The notes below the pieces were generated by a model. It did not search any database and had not been told where the DNA came from. It worked only from the letters and a program-made list of their open reading frames with translations. DNA of 64,000 bases from Lolium rigidum (Eukaryota > Streptophyta > Magnoliopsida > Poales > Poaceae), in assembly GCF_022539505.1 (NCBI RefSeq), contig NC_061514.1:214555141-214619140 (forward strand). Reading direction: 5' to 3'. Position numbers and translations under genes: made by a program. Of this stretch, positions 24,601 to 35,586 are shown piece by piece; positions within the stretch are counted from its first letter, which is position 1, and the number at the start of each line of letters is the position of its first letter.

Positions 24601-25186
24601 CGCGCAGGAATACGAAGAAGAAACGGACGAGCGACTATTCGCTAGGCTTGGTGTGCTGAACACGAACGCTGTCGCGTGAGAGGCAAGAGCGCTCGCTCGG
24701 CTGGGCCTGTGGCTGGGGGTGGCCAACTAAAGCGATGCAGCGATGTTCACACGAAGTGAAAGTCAACTTGCTCGTCGCGTTGGTGATCAAAGGCAAAGAA
24801 AATGAGTCGATGCATGCATGCATGCATGTCCAGGAGGAAAATAATAGAAATAATTTTAGGAGAGAGATAGCAGACACGATGCATGCAACTAGGTAAATAA
24901 AAAGGCTGGCCAAAACATGGCGTGTACGTGCATAGCTATAGGAAAATTCAAAAGCAATTTTAGAAAAGAACCAAATTAAAAGGAAATTGCAAATTAAAAT
25001 CAGATCAACAACAATACAAGAAGTATTGCGAGAAATTATTTTCCTTCTTTTATATGCCAAATTAATTCTAAAACATTCGAAATTAATTTTAACAACTCCA
25101 AACGAAATATTTATTTTTATTCGACCGCGTTGCAACATCCTTTGTTTAGAAAAAAAATCCAATCCGTAAAAAATCAGGATGTTACA
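21639..25186 (-). repeat. 3' LTR of the Tekay-like element (3548 bp)
   Basis: Plus-strand ends are TGTGAGAACCGG and GGATGTTACA. The LTR is a near-duplicate of 28892-32428. Open frames such as those at 24180-24545 and 24635-25162 occur in both LTRs and are LTR sequence, not genes. Confidence 0.92.
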
Positions 25187-25200
25187 ATTCTACCCCCCTT
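25187..25200 (-). other. Polypurine tract of the Tekay-like element
   Basis: The minus strand reads AAGGGGGGTAGAAT, immediately next to the LTR terminus TGTAACATCC. Confidence 0.8.
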
Positions 25201-25228
25201 AAAAAGAATCTTGACCCCGAGATTTGGC

Positions 25229-26326
25229 CTAAGAGAAAAGATTTGGAAACTCCTTCCGAAGGGCATCTTCGCGTTCCCATGTCGCTTCTTCTTCACTATG
25301 ATTGCTCCATTGAACTTTACAGAACTTGATCACATTTCTTCTAGTTGTCCTCAACTGTTCATCGAGAATTTTAACGGGGTACTCTTCATAAGTCAAATCA
25401 TCTTGAACTTCTATGGCATCCAACGAGGTTTTACGAGCCTCTTGCTCTGGCTTATCAAAACATTTCTTCAGCTGAGACACATGAAACACATTGTGCACTT
25501 TCGATAGCTTCTCGGGTAATGCTAACTCATAAGAAACTTCTCCACGTCGGGCGGTGATTGTAAAAGGTCCAATGTATCGAGGTGCTAACTTCCCCTTGAG
25601 TCCAAAACGTCGCATCCCGCGAAGTGGGGATACCTTCAAGTACAACTCATCACCTTTCTCAAAAGATAACTCATATCGACGTCTATCGGCATAGATCTTT
25701 TGTCTAGACTGGGCAGCCCGTAGCCTTTCCTGGATCATCTTCACTTGTTTGTCTGCCTCCTCTAGAGTATCGGGTCCAAACACTTGGTTCTGTCCCACTT
25801 CATGCCAATTGAGTGGGGTACGACACTTCCGTCCATATAAGGCTTCAAATGAAGACATCTGCAAGCTTGCTTGAAAGCTATTGTTATAAGAGAATTCTGT
25901 GTATGGCAAACTCTTGTCCCAAGTGCGCTGGCATGTTAGAGCACATGCCCGAAGCATGTCTTCTAAGATTTGGTTCACTCGCTCGGTTTGTCCATCAGTC
26001 TGCGGATGGTAAGCGGTACTGAAATTCAACTGTGTGCCCAGAACTTCATGTATCTTCTTCCAAAACCTTGAGGTGAACTGAGTACCTCGATCAGATACAA
26101 TCTTTTTAGGAACTCCGTGTAGGCAAACAATTCTAGCCATGTATAACTCAGCCAATTTCTCCCCATTATAAGAATTCTTCACCGGAATAAAATGAGCTGA
26201 CTTGGTTAATCGATCCACGATGACCCAGATAGAATCATATCTGGAAGATGTCCTTGGGAGTCCTGTAATGAAGTTCATCCCGATTTCTTCCCATTTCCAC
26301 TCAGGGACCTTGAGTGGTTGAAGCAA
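25229..26326 (-). CDS. Integrase with C-terminal chromodomain, Tekay-like
   Basis: A continuous 365-codon frame. At the start is the integrase catalytic core, with FITGLPRTSSRYDSIWVIVD holding the first acidic residue. IVSDRGTQFTSRFW carries the second Asp, and [19 protein letters not shown] carries the Glu. A GPF-like zone follows (KLAPRYIGPF, then VFHVSQLKKC), and the end is a chromodomain-like stretch (EYPVKILDEQLR...VKFCKVQWSNHSEEEATWE). This domain order defines chromoviruses; the chromodomain steers insertion to particular chromatin. The frame lies just downstream of the zinc-binding part and is separated from it by one in-frame TGA (26363-26365), which replaces the second Cys of the HHCC finger. 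The integrase domain itself looks intact. Confidence 0.9.
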   Translation of the reverse strand: MLQPLKVPEWKWEEIGMNFITGLPRTSSRYDSIWVIVDRLTKSAHFIPVKNSYNGEKLAELYMARIVCLHGVPKKIVSDRGTQFTSRFWKKIHEVLGTQLNFSTAYHPQTDGQTERVNQILEDMLRACALTCQRTWDKSLPYTEFSYNNSFQASLQMSSFEALYGRKCRTPLNWHEVGQNQVFGPDTLEEADKQVKMIQERLRAAQSRQKIYADRRRYELSFEKGDELYLKVSPLRGMRRFGLKGKLAPRYIGPFTITARRGEVSYELALPEKLSKVHNVFHVSQLKKCFDKPEQEARKTSLDAIEVQDDLTYEEYPVKILDEQLRTTRRNVIKFCKVQWSNHSEEEATWEREDALRKEFPNLFS

Positions 26327-26362
26327 TCCAGCAGGCTTCTGATGCTCAGCCTTGACCCTTCG

Positions 26363-27340
26363 TCATACATCACATCTTGAAACATACTCCGCAATCTCAC
26401 GTTTCATGCTTGACCACCAGAAACTATCTCTAAGATCATGATACATCTTTGTACTTCCCGGGTGTATGGAGTATGCTGATTCATGCGCTTCCCCCATGAT
26501 TGAATCCTTGAGATCCTTTTGGTTTGGCACCAATAAACGATCTCGGAACCAAATATTTCCCTTTTCATCCTCCTTATACTCAAGTGCTTCTCCCAACTTG
26601 ATCTTTTCTCGAATCTCTTCGATTCCCTTATCATTTTGCTGAGCCTCTCTAACTCGATCCTCTAGAGTGAACTTGACTTCTAGTACATCCTCATTCTCAG
26701 CGAGGCTCACATTCAAGTTTAACTTCCTGAATTCTTCATGAAGTTTTGGTTGAGCTTCTTGAATCATCAAGTTATTACAATAAACTTTTCTGCTCAACGC
26801 ATCAGCTACTACATTCGCTTTACCAGGGTGGTAATTTACACCAATATTGTAGTCCTTAATTAATTCTAGCCATCTCCTTTGTCTGAGGTTCAAATCTGGT
26901 TGAGTGAAAATGTACTTCAAACTTTTGTGATCCGTATATATTTCACAACGGTTACCAATAAGATAGTGCCTCCATATCTTCAAAGCATGTACCACGGCAG
27001 CCAATTCCAAATCATGGGTAGGATAGTTTACTTCATGGGAACGTAATTGTCTTGATGCATATGCTACAACCTTGCCTTGTTGCATGAGCACACAGCCCAA
27101 TCCTTGTTTAGAAGCATCACAATAAACTTCAAAGTCTTTCCGAATATCTGGCAGTATTAGAACTGGAGCAGATGTCAATCTTCTCTTGAGCTCTTGGAAA
27201 CTCGTTTCACAAGCTGGTGTCCACTCAAACTTATTATCCTTCTTGATCAAGTGTGTCATCGGCCTTGCAATCCTTGAGAAATCTTCTATGAAGCGGTGGT
27301 AGTATCCCGCAAGTCCGAGAAAACTGCGTATCTGACACAT
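26363..27340 (-). pseudogene. RNase H and integrase zinc-finger part of Tekay-like pol
   Basis: The frame opens in the reverse-transcriptase connection ([14 protein letters not shown]). It continues through RNase H, with [18 protein letters not shown], an [16 protein letters not shown] helix and [11 protein letters not shown]. It ends in the HHCC zinc-binding domain of integrase ([15 protein letters not shown]...SRCDV), where TGA interrupts before the next Arg-Arg. RNase H removes the RNA template during reverse transcription. The upstream reverse-transcriptase frame is offset, so a frameshift lies near 27335, and this copy cannot yield a continuous Pol. Confidence 0.88.
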
Positions 27341-28158
27341 TCTTTGGTTGTTTCCAGCTAAGTACTGACTCCACTTTAGCTGGATCTACTGCTACTCCTT
27401 CAGCTGAGATAACATGACCAAGAAAGTCCACTTGCTTCAACCAAAACTCGCACTTACTAAACTTTGCATAGAGTTGATGTTCTCTAAACCTTTCCAAAAC
27501 AATTCGAAGGTGTTTCTCATGCTCTTCTTCATTACAGGAGTAGATCAATACATCATCAATAAACACAACGACGAATTTATCCAAGCAATCCATGAACACT
27601 TTGTTCATGAGATTCATGAAGTAAGCTGGTGCATTCGTGAGTCCAAATGACATCACCGGAAACTCATACAGACCATACCGAGTAACAAAGGCTGTCTTGG
27701 GTATGTCTTCTGGTCGGATCTTCAACTGATGGTATCCTGACTTGAGATCTATCTTTGAGAAGACCGAAGCTACTTTCAACATTTCAAACGAATCATTGAT
27801 CCTTGGCAAAGGATATTTTTTTCTTGATGGTTACTTCATTTAGGGCACGATAATCCACACACATTCGCATGGTACCATCCTTCTTCTTCGCAAACAACAC
27901 GGGTGCTCCAAAAGGTGAGGTGATCGGTATAATATATCCCTTCTCTATAAGCTCCTGAATTTGCTTTGTCATCTCAGCTAGCTCATTTGTTGGCATTCTA
28001 TACGGTCTCTTTGCTATAGGAGCGGTGCCTGGAACTAACTCGATGGCAAACTCTATCTCACGGTCTGGTGGTAGACCTGGTAACTCATCCGGAAAGACAT
28101 CTGGGTATTCCTTAACAACTCTAACATCTGACACAACCATCTCCTTCAAGCTATTCAT
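27234..28158 (-). pseudogene. Reverse transcriptase of Tekay-like pol (frameshifted)
   Basis: Two overlapping frames make up one reverse transcriptase. The first (28158-27793) has the entry motif [15 protein letters not shown], the PYRMPTNEL box and the palm motif [16 protein letters not shown]. It is thrown off by a run of T residues near 27822. The second (27809-27234) has [14 protein letters not shown] with the first catalytic Asp, and [12 protein letters not shown] with the paired aspartates. A further shift near 27335 leads into the RNase H frame. The enzyme would copy element RNA into DNA inside particles. No protease or gag lies upstream. Confidence 0.88.
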
Positions 28159-28875
28159 CGGACTATCTACTGTAGTTTGGGATGCTAACTTTGGCTTGTA
28201 GTCCTCAATGTTTCTTCCATCTTAATTGTGAGTATCAGTACCATGGACTTCACCCTAAAAAAAGTTATCTTCAAAAGCTGGCCCACATCCATGTTCATTT
28301 TTTGTGCCCACCTCCTTTGTGGCCACAACCTTGGTTGGCATTCATCATGGTGTCACTTCGGGTTAGGATAGACGAGAGGGAAATAAACTAACCCATAACC
28401 ACCATATAAGAAAGTAAGCATAGAAAATCCAAATAAAACTCCAAGCAAATTATTTTGAAAAATAAGGTTTTAGTATGACTACACAGAACAACAAACAAAT
28501 GTAGTCAATACTCAAACAAAAAAAATTCTCTAACATACGTAGTACCTAGCTAAAGGGTTCTACAAAAACTCAGCATATATGTTTGTCTTCTCTTAGCATC
28601 TTCGGCCTTGAATAATGAAGTGCTTGATATAAAACTCTTGTGTCCATGCATTCTTGAGATGACTTCTCCTATATAGGATATGGTATACTAAAGAAGTAGC
28701 TAGAGAAGAAGAATCAAAACACAATGGTGAAGAAGGTGAGACAAGGAATAGCAATAGTCAAGAATTAGACTACGAGGATTTTTATAAATAAATTTTTTTT
28801 TTTGTTTTTAACAAAAGAAAATTTGTCCTACAGGTTTTCCATTCTAACTAAGGCCACGTGACTAGGTCAACGTCG
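28159..28875 (-). other. Remnant leader of the Tekay-like element, gag and protease missing
   Basis: Only about 720 bp separate the reverse transcriptase from the primer-binding site, where roughly 2-3 kb of gag-protease would be expected. A Gly/His/Lys-rich scrap near 28300-28340 may be the last trace of gag. The remainder is AT-rich leader with a T/A homopolymer near 28790-28810. An internal deletion is the simplest explanation. Confidence 0.65.
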
Positions 28876-28887
28876 GCTCTGATACCA
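28876..28887 (-). other. Primer-binding site of the Tekay-like element
   Basis: The minus strand reads TGGTATCAGAGC, the exact complement of the plant initiator tRNA-Met 3' end, 4 bases inside the 5' LTR. Confidence 0.93.
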
Positions 28888-28891
28888 CTTC

Positions 28892-31800
28892 TGTGAGAAC
28901 CGGAACTTAACATTCCGACCCCCCTGTGTTACTCGTCAATCCCAAGATCAAGTTGACGACACAGCGAAATGAATATCATTGCAGAACGTGCAAAGAGTAA
29001 TAATTATTACAAAGTTTGAGACACATAGTGAAATGTCTTGTGACATTTATTACAACCAGAAAGCACAGCGGATAATAAAATGCGAAGTAACTCCATCTCA
29101 GCCACAGGCAGTCGATGTAGTCCACGAGGCCTCACTCCTCGCCGTCGTCGTAGTCGCCATAGTCTTCACCATCTTCATAGTACTCTGAATAACAACAATA
29201 GTTTTGCCATGAGTACATTTCGTACTCAACATGCCCCCTCGATGCAAGACCTAATATATCTACATGAGGCTTCAAAGGAAGGCTGTAGGTTCTATTGCAT
29301 AAAAGTCAATTTTATTTGCAATACATTTGATAAAAGCAGTTTTAGACGAAAACATGTTTTATAATGAGTGTAATATTTCTCATCAATGTGGTTGTCCTCG
29401 ACAACTCACGTATCTCATAGGATTCAGATTCTAAGGGAAAGAGAAGGAAATGGAGAGAGAGAGGCAAAGAGGGAAATAGCAAGACAGGTTCCCGTATGTC
29501 AAGAAAGATTCATGTGTCGTCCATGACCGTGGACACGGCTATTAGAATAGTTTTAACTCTGCAGAGAGGTTGTACACTTTGCCCACACGACACAACCCCG
29601 TCTTGTTGCCCACCGGTGGCCTCCTGGTTTAGTACACACCATTTGGTGTACCGACGAGAGGATTGTGACAAGGTCTTTTAGCTAGATCCCCCAAAGATGT
29701 GACATGCCCACCGGGTCCGGCGCACGCATCTGAGAGTACGTCCTCAAACCGGTCCCCCCATCTGTGCCGAAGGTTCTCCCGTAGGCAGCCACCTCATCAG
29801 CGGTACGGCGACATCAACACCTAAGGCTGACTAACTTACTTAACCAGGCCAATGCCCATATAGCATGTGGTTGTACGGTTGTCACAATCTTCAAATCCAA
29901 GACTTATTAGGACCCTTAAGCGGCACGAACGACGGATTGCTCCCTCCAACTTGTGAAGGGCAGCCAATCGCTCCTTCAACATTTGATTCAGCTGTCGCCC
30001 GCGTCATGTTTAGATGGTAAGTTTCACCCAGAGTAGAAGAGAGAGTAGAGGAAGCAACGAGGGCTAAGCAGCCTAGCTCAACGAGCTCAACAACTTTCAA
30101 AAGGGTGTGTTTGACCCGAAGGTCGATCAATTCCTCCAAAGAGGCAATAGAAAGTATCCTAATGATTATTTAGCGTGCTAAGCATATCTACTCTATCAGG
30201 ATTATTATATAACCTCTACTCAGGGTATCAAGTAAAAGGCGACAAGCAGATCAAGGTTGGTGTGTCAATCGACACGCTAGCTACTGGAATAAAATAGCAT
30301 ATATATTTGTAAAACATAAAATAGCATGCAATTTGTAAAACTGGGATAAATATGATGAGAGGCATGCCTTCGTTGCAAACTCCTGCTCTCCACTTCCTTG
30401 GTCGTGATTGTACCACTCTCCGTTCCCTCCTAATCGTCGTATCGAAGCAATAACAATACAAATGAATACAAGCACGAATAAGATGCAAATGAAAAATGAA
30501 TAAGATCCAAATAAAAAGTCCAAATAAAAGGTGTGTATCGGTCGTTCGGCATACATAGAGTACACGAAAAAGACCGGAATAGTTCGTACCGGACTTGGGT
30601 TATCTAAGGCATATGGCGTGAGGATCGCTCTAAATCGGGTAACAAAATATTCTAGCAAACATATTGAGCGGAAGTCACACATGTATAGATGGCGTTGATG
30701 TAAAATGCGATGTGCAAACAACTACATGCTAATGCATAGGTAAAATATTCAGGATTGAATTACTAGCACATGTGATGGTGCAATATCTAAAATCCATCGG
30801 CATATTAACTGAGTAAACTAGCATGGCACTAATTGCATTGATCAACAGATAAGTGCATCAAGCTTAAATATCCACCTGATGCTCCATATGTAAGCAAATA
30901 AGTCTTATGATTACTCTAGTCTACTAGCATGATGAACAGACAATGCTACTACTGAATATAATCAAACTAATTGACGCGGAAGAATATATGCTGGTATGAC
31001 ATGGATTAAAAACCTATAGCTCTATATGCAAACAAATGCAATTGCTAAGATCAAATCGTCCTCTCCTGAGTAAAGAAGTAGTTAGCAGCAGTATGGTAGG
31101 CAATATGCAACTACAGACATATGCATGCTCATGCGCTTCAATTACACGTACATGCATGTGCATATGCTTCCTGTATGTAACGACTTCAACATAATTTTTC
31201 AAAAACAGTTATGAACAACGAATATACACTCCACTAATCGCAGTACTGGCTTCGTAGAGTCCATTGGTACATATCATGTGTTGGGATCAATATTAGAAAA
31301 TGAGTGCAGGATAGGCTAACACGACCATGTCGTTCCGTGGCATTCGATTCACCGGCGACTTGACAAACTGTAAAACTACGGCTGGAAACCATGTCTAGGA
31401 GGTAGGCTTAAGGATTTCTAACGTGTGTGTGCAAGGGTTTCTGCTAGTGCTCACCGAGCGCGACGCAGTTCGTGGTTGAAGTCGGCGGCCAGAGTTGAGG
31501 GCGTTGCTGTGGGCGTCCTCGGTGGTCAGCAGTCCGGCCTTCTGGTTCCGTGGATGAATTACCCTCTTCTCGGTGATCCTGCTGGCGCAGCTGCTCAACC
31601 TCTCATGGCTGGAGTCACCGGGAACGGGAACGGCGTCCGACGGCGTTCTTGCGAGTTTGCCTTGTTATGTGAAGGTCTAGAGCTGCAGTGTTGGTGTGGG
31701 ATGAAAGAGGAGAGCAGAGCATCGGTCTAAGGCTGGAACGGTGTGCTCTCTTTGATATTCTTAAGTGGAGATTGATGGCTGTGTAATTGCAGCAGTTTGT

Positions 31801-32428
31801 AGAGCTTAATGGTGTTTAAGGCTGGGCGTTTCTCATGCGTGCGCGCAGGAATACGAAGAAGAAACGGACGAGCGACTATTCGCTAGGCTTGGTGTGCTGA
31901 ACACGAACGCTGTCGCGTGAGAGGCAAGAGCGCTCGCTCGGCTGGGCTTGTGGCTGGGGGTGGCCAACTAAAGCGATGCAGCGATGTTCACACGAAGTGA
32001 AAGTCAACTTGCTCGTCGCGTTGGTGATCAAAGGCAAAGAAAATGAGTCGATGCATGCATGCATGCATGTCCAGGAGGAAAATAATAGAAATAATTTTAG
32101 GAGAGAGATAGCAGACACGATGCATGCAACTAGGTAAATAAAAAGGCTGGCCAAAACATGGCGTGTACGTGCATAGCTATAGGAAAATTCAAAAGCAATT
32201 TTAGAAAAGAACCAAATTAAAAGGAAATTGCAAATTAAAATCAGATCAACAACAATACAAGAAGTATTGCGAGAAATTATTTTCCTTCTTTTATATGCCA
32301 AATTAATTCTAAAACATTCGAAATTAATTTTAACAACTCCAAACGAAATATTTATTTTTATTCGACCGCGTTGCAACATCCTTTGTTTAGAAAAAAAAAT
32401 CCAATCCGTAAAAAATCAGGATGTTACA
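28892..32428 (-). repeat. 5' LTR of the Tekay-like element (3537 bp)
   Basis: Partner of 21639-25186, with the same TG...CA ends. Small differences, for example around 29112-29145 and 29572-29660, should allow insertion dating. On the minus strand its end is the promoter-bearing side and faces away from the SINA-like gene, whose start lies 212 bp to the right. Confidence 0.92.
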
Positions 32429-32433
32429 GTTCC

Positions 32434-32640
32434 CATGCGTGAGGTCCCACACTTCAGTGAGCACAAATCATGTGTCCACCAGTCCAGAGGCTCCAGTTAA
32501 AAGAAGAGCCCTCTATAAAGAAAGATCAATCTCCATAAACATCAATCTCCCTTCCCAGTTCTCACTGATCCCTCCTCGCTCGCGCCGCCGCCGCCACAAC
32601 CCCCCGCGCCCCTTTCCGATCCCTCATCAAACCTTAGACT
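32434..32640 (+). promoter_or_regulatory. Residual core promoter and 5' leader of the SINA-like gene
   Basis: After the target duplication the native sequence resumes with CATGCGTGAGGTCCCACACTTCAG, shared with array spacers. A TATA box CTATAAAG lies at 32513-32520, giving a probable start near 32545 and a leader of about 95 bases. The leader is C-rich and holds CGCCGCCGCC. Only about 80 bp of native DNA now lie between the retrotransposon and the TATA box. Confidence 0.75.
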
Positions 32641-33400
32641 ATGGAGTTGCCTGTGCCGAAGAAGCAGCCTGTGAAGCCGACGATCCAGTGCATCAACGAC
32701 TGGTGCGGGAGGGAGTTCCCTTACAACGAGGAAGACAAGCACATGATGGCGTGCCCGCACGGCTCTTGCTTCTGCATGCACCCCGGCTGCGAATTCGCCG
32801 ATTCGCAGGTACCATTCATCCTACACCTCAGAGAAGCCCACTTGACCGTTGTGGATAGATTCCCGTACGACGAGGACTTCAGATTGGTTCATCTGAAGGT
32901 GCCGACATCGGGCTTGCCAAAACGACAGTTCATCTGCTACGGGATGGATGGTGCGGTGTTCGCCTTGCACATCCACCCTTGCGGCATGGACACCGTGGTA
33001 TCCTTCGTGTGCGTCAGGCCGGCGGCGTGCAACTTGCCCCGGTATAGGGTGACGATGTGGGCGAACGACCCGCCGATGCCGGGGCCGCGTAAGCTTACCG
33101 GGGAACACTTGTTTGACGTGGTGAAGGCGGTATTAGAGCCGACAAGCAGCCTGAATCCGGGCACAGTTTCTTTGGGAGATGTCACTTCGTTCCTCTCGGT
33201 GCCGCCGCGGTACCTGTGCGGCAATGAATTATCGAAGCAGCTGACTATCTATTTGCGCATCGATAAGGAGTGAGTGAACATAACACTACCCTCAATCTTA
33301 TTGGGACAATGCTAATGCAGATTTAAGTAATGCTGAATTAATTTGTTTTTCTTGTGACAGGGCGATTAGCAAGGAGAAGAGGATCTCCGTGCACAGCTAG
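32641..33400 (+). CDS. RING-less SINA/SIAH-type zinc-finger protein, chimeric last exon
   Basis: Exon 1 is 32641-33269. A 91-bp intron at 33270-33360 has a GTGAGT donor and a pyrimidine-rich TTGTGACAG acceptor. Exon 2 is 33361-33400, ending TAG. The product is about 222 residues. Residues 17-67 form the SIAH-type zinc finger: C17-x4-C22-x11-H34-x3-C38-x6-C45-x4-C50-x11-H62-x4-H67. The rest resembles the substrate-binding half of plant SINA-like proteins. Known SINA ligases carry a RING upstream of this finger; none is present, so unaided E3 activity is unlikely. It may bind partners or dimerise with RING-bearing relatives (inference). If the intron is not spliced, TGA at 33271-33273 ends the protein at nearly the same place. 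The last exon derives from the neighbouring coiled-coil gene. The ATG follows a TATA box and leader. A retrotransposon lies in its promoter. Confidence 0.85.
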
Positions 33401-33492
33401 CGACCTATATCTCGGCGTCCACCAAGTGTCCCTGAGTAGGAGATCTTGTTCTGCCTCTTGTTTTGATGTTTATATTGCTTCATCACCGTAAA
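33361..33492 (+). repeat. Captured 3' exon segment copied from the coiled-coil gene
   Basis: Nearly identical to 39073-39205. The match starts at the splice acceptor junction (GGCGATTAGCAAGGAGAAG) and runs past the donor gene's stop into its 3' UTR (GATGTTTATATTGCTT). The copy here lacks one G of AAGGAGGATC and two bases near AAGAGTGTCC. The first deletion puts it in a frame that stops after 12 codons (AISKEKRISVHS). Confidence 0.9.
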
Positions 33493-34643
33493 AGGAATGG
33501 TGTGTCTGGGGCTTCCGGCTTCAAAGTACTCAGTACAAGGACTAAAAGAGACGTTTTGCTGATGGTTCTTGTCAGGACGGCCGTAGTGTTGGAGGTGGTC
33601 ATCTACTTCGTTGGGGAAGGACCTGATTGATGTTCCAATCTTTACTACTTAGACCTTTATCTAAAAATGTTGATGGATTGGATGTATTTTATGTTTACCA
33701 TGAATTAGTCTATGTAATATGTAACCCAATTCGCCGATTAATGCAACTCGGATCCTTCACTGTCATACGACTACTAAAACAAAATAAATAAATAGGCATT
33801 TTAAGTTTAATGCACATTTAATCAAGCCACATAATGTTAGCGTACTTGTAAGCAATCAGGTTTACTATTGTTGGCATGTGTGGTACACTTTCTTGGGGCA
33901 ATACCCAATCTAGCTTATTCAATTACATTACATGAAGTAATTAAAATATGGATGCCTAGAATCATTCACTTCAGTACATTTCGATGGCTTATAGCGGTTT
34001 CTATGACCAATCTACATCAGAAATCTAGTTCAAATTGGATCTATTTTTATGAACAAAATTGGAAACTCTACTTGGCATTTTCGTCTATTATGACCAGATT
34101 CACATATGTAGTGATTCATTTTCTTTTCAAATCGCCATACCATTTCCTCGTGAACTCTTCATCTTTTTTTAGTTTTAATGAATTTCCTTTGGTTGCATTC
34201 AATTTGCTTCAAATTCACCGGCTTCACCATTCGTACAAATTGTTCATCTTTTCTTTGTAGTTTTGTCATGCATGGAGAATAACACCCTACCATGGTAAAA
34301 TCTGCATATTTTCTACCAAAACTCATGACGAACTTTAAAGAACATGCAATTTTAAATTGACCAAAATTGGTTAAAACTCAACATAAGTCCACATATATTA
34401 CAAACTCGAGAAATAATCAACATATATATCACCTAAATGGTCTTCTTATGAAGTATGCCATGTTTCGAAATTGTTACCTTAAAAATTTGGCCCTTCTCTC
34501 AGGTAGCCACTTCACAATAAAGCTCACATAAAGCTCTTATTTTACACTAATAAAGTAGAATGTATTTTTGTGTGAAATGAAGTTGAATAAAATATATGTG
34601 AACGGTAAGATGCACATTGCTGCCAAAATTTGGGATAATTATT
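33493..34643. other. AT-rich intergenic region, no recognised feature
   Basis: Holds the probable 3' UTR of the SINA-like gene to about 33650. The rest is AT-rich sequence without coding motifs. The 130-codon open frame at 33868-34260 has no recognisable domain and Phe/Ile/Leu-rich composition expected of AT-rich DNA. Confidence 0.5.
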
Positions 34644-34644
34644 A

Positions 34645-34902
34645 CTCCCTCCGTTCCAAAATGTAAGGCGCCTAAGCTTTAGCCAAAAGTCAACGTTTTC
34701 TAAGTTTGACCAAGTTTATACGAAAAAATATGAATATGTAAAATATCAAATGGACATTTTGAGAAACTATACTTTCTGGCGAATCTATTGATATTGATTG
34801 TGCATTGTGCATGTTTATATTTTTACATATAAATTTGGTCAAACTTAAAATATGTTGACTTTTGATTAAAGTTTAGGCGCCTTACATTTTGGGACGGAGG
34901 GA
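34645..34902. mobile_element. Stowaway-type MITE (about 258 bp)
   Basis: Terminal inverted repeats start CTCCCTCCGTTCCAAAATG and end CATTTTGGGACGGAGGGA, preceded by TA. The inverted homology continues inward (TAAGGCGCCTAA against TTAGGCGCCTTA). These are hallmarks of Tc1/Mariner-derived Stowaway elements in grasses. There is no transposase. Confidence 0.88.
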
Positions 34903-34975
34903 TTAGTAAGTTCATACTAATATACAATGCAATCAACATGACCACACATGTGTAAGCAAGAAAATAAATCTTTTT

Positions 34976-35153
34976 TAAATTACCTTAAGGATGTAAGTTT
35001 GTTATTTGTATAGCAATTTTATCTCATACGATGACTCAAGCTAGCACATTTTTTTTTGGAATTTGCTTCAATATTCTAGGACCCACCACATTCGTAAAAT
35101 GGTAATGACAATTTTACGTATCGTAATGCACAAAACACACACACACACACACG

Positions 35154-35214
<61 letters not shown>

Positions 35215-35560
35215 TTATTTCAATATTTAAACTATATTTTCTTCATTCAAATTTTCCGACCTGGCAATTTGAACATGTAGTTGAATTTTGAGTAAAACCG
35301 CTCATATGTCAAACATGAATCCAAATACGGTACAATTCGAGAAAATATACACATCACATTTTGGCCAATATATATGGTATAATGCTTGTGAAAATGTAGA
35401 CTATGAAACAGTCAACGTCACCTTTTTAGGTCATGGATGTCATGGGCATCGACCAAAGTCTGGTAGGATGGTGAGGCCTGAGTTACGAACATCCTTCTTC
35501 TCCTCTCACCCCCATTTGAGAGAGAGAGTGTGTGTGGGTGGGTGGGGGGGTGGGGGTACA
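34976..35560 (+). repeat. Duplicated promoter/leader, upstream copy (no gene attached)
   Basis: A diverged tandem copy of 35587-36060. Shared landmarks in order are TTGTTATTT.TATAGCA, ATCTCATA.GA, AGGACCCACCA, AACATGTAGTT.AATTTTGAGTAA, CATATGTCAAACAT, GTGAAAA.ATAGAC and GGTGAGGCC. After the leader-like CTTCTTCTCCTCTCACCCC the gene body is missing and a GT/GGGT-rich tract follows, so the copy has lost its gene. A CA/TA microsatellite has expanded inside. Confidence 0.75.
35134..35208. repeat. Compound (CA)n(TA)n microsatellite
   Basis: About 40 bases of CA dinucleotides with one CG interruption, then about 30 bases of AT dinucleotides. It is absent from the paired copy near 35770. Confidence 0.95.
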
Positions 35561-35586
35561 TGAAAGCAAGAATCAAACTTGATTTA

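Larger units (their letters stand above)
21639..32428 (-). mobile_element. Tekay-like chromovirus (Ty3/Gypsy) with both LTRs, 10.79 kb, gag-deleted
   Basis: A full-length insertion with LTRs at 21639-25186 and 28892-32428. They are almost identical, differing by scattered short indels and substitutions. The flanks are the perfect 5-bp duplication GTTCC (21634-21638 and 32429-32433), and the empty site is visible in array spacer 1. A tRNA-Met-type primer-binding site adjoins the right LTR and a purine tract adjoins the left, so it reads right to left. The internal part is only 3.7 kb. Reverse transcriptase, RNase H, integrase and a terminal chromodomain are present, but gag and protease are missing. 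The Tekay (Del) assignment rests on integrase and chromodomain style and long LTRs. Frameshifts and a stop in pol mean it is not autonomous. Confidence 0.92.

Noticed and set aside
24180..25169. Open frames of 121 and 175 codons that recur at 31425-32379
   Set aside because: Their recurrence is explained by the two LTRs of one element. No domain.
25813..26022. Plus-strand frames inside the Tekay-like pol
   Set aside because: Antisense shadows of the integrase frame.
33868..34260. 130-codon open frame on the plus strand
   Set aside because: AT-rich, Phe/Ile/Leu/Ser-heavy composition, no domain, no promoter or splice context.
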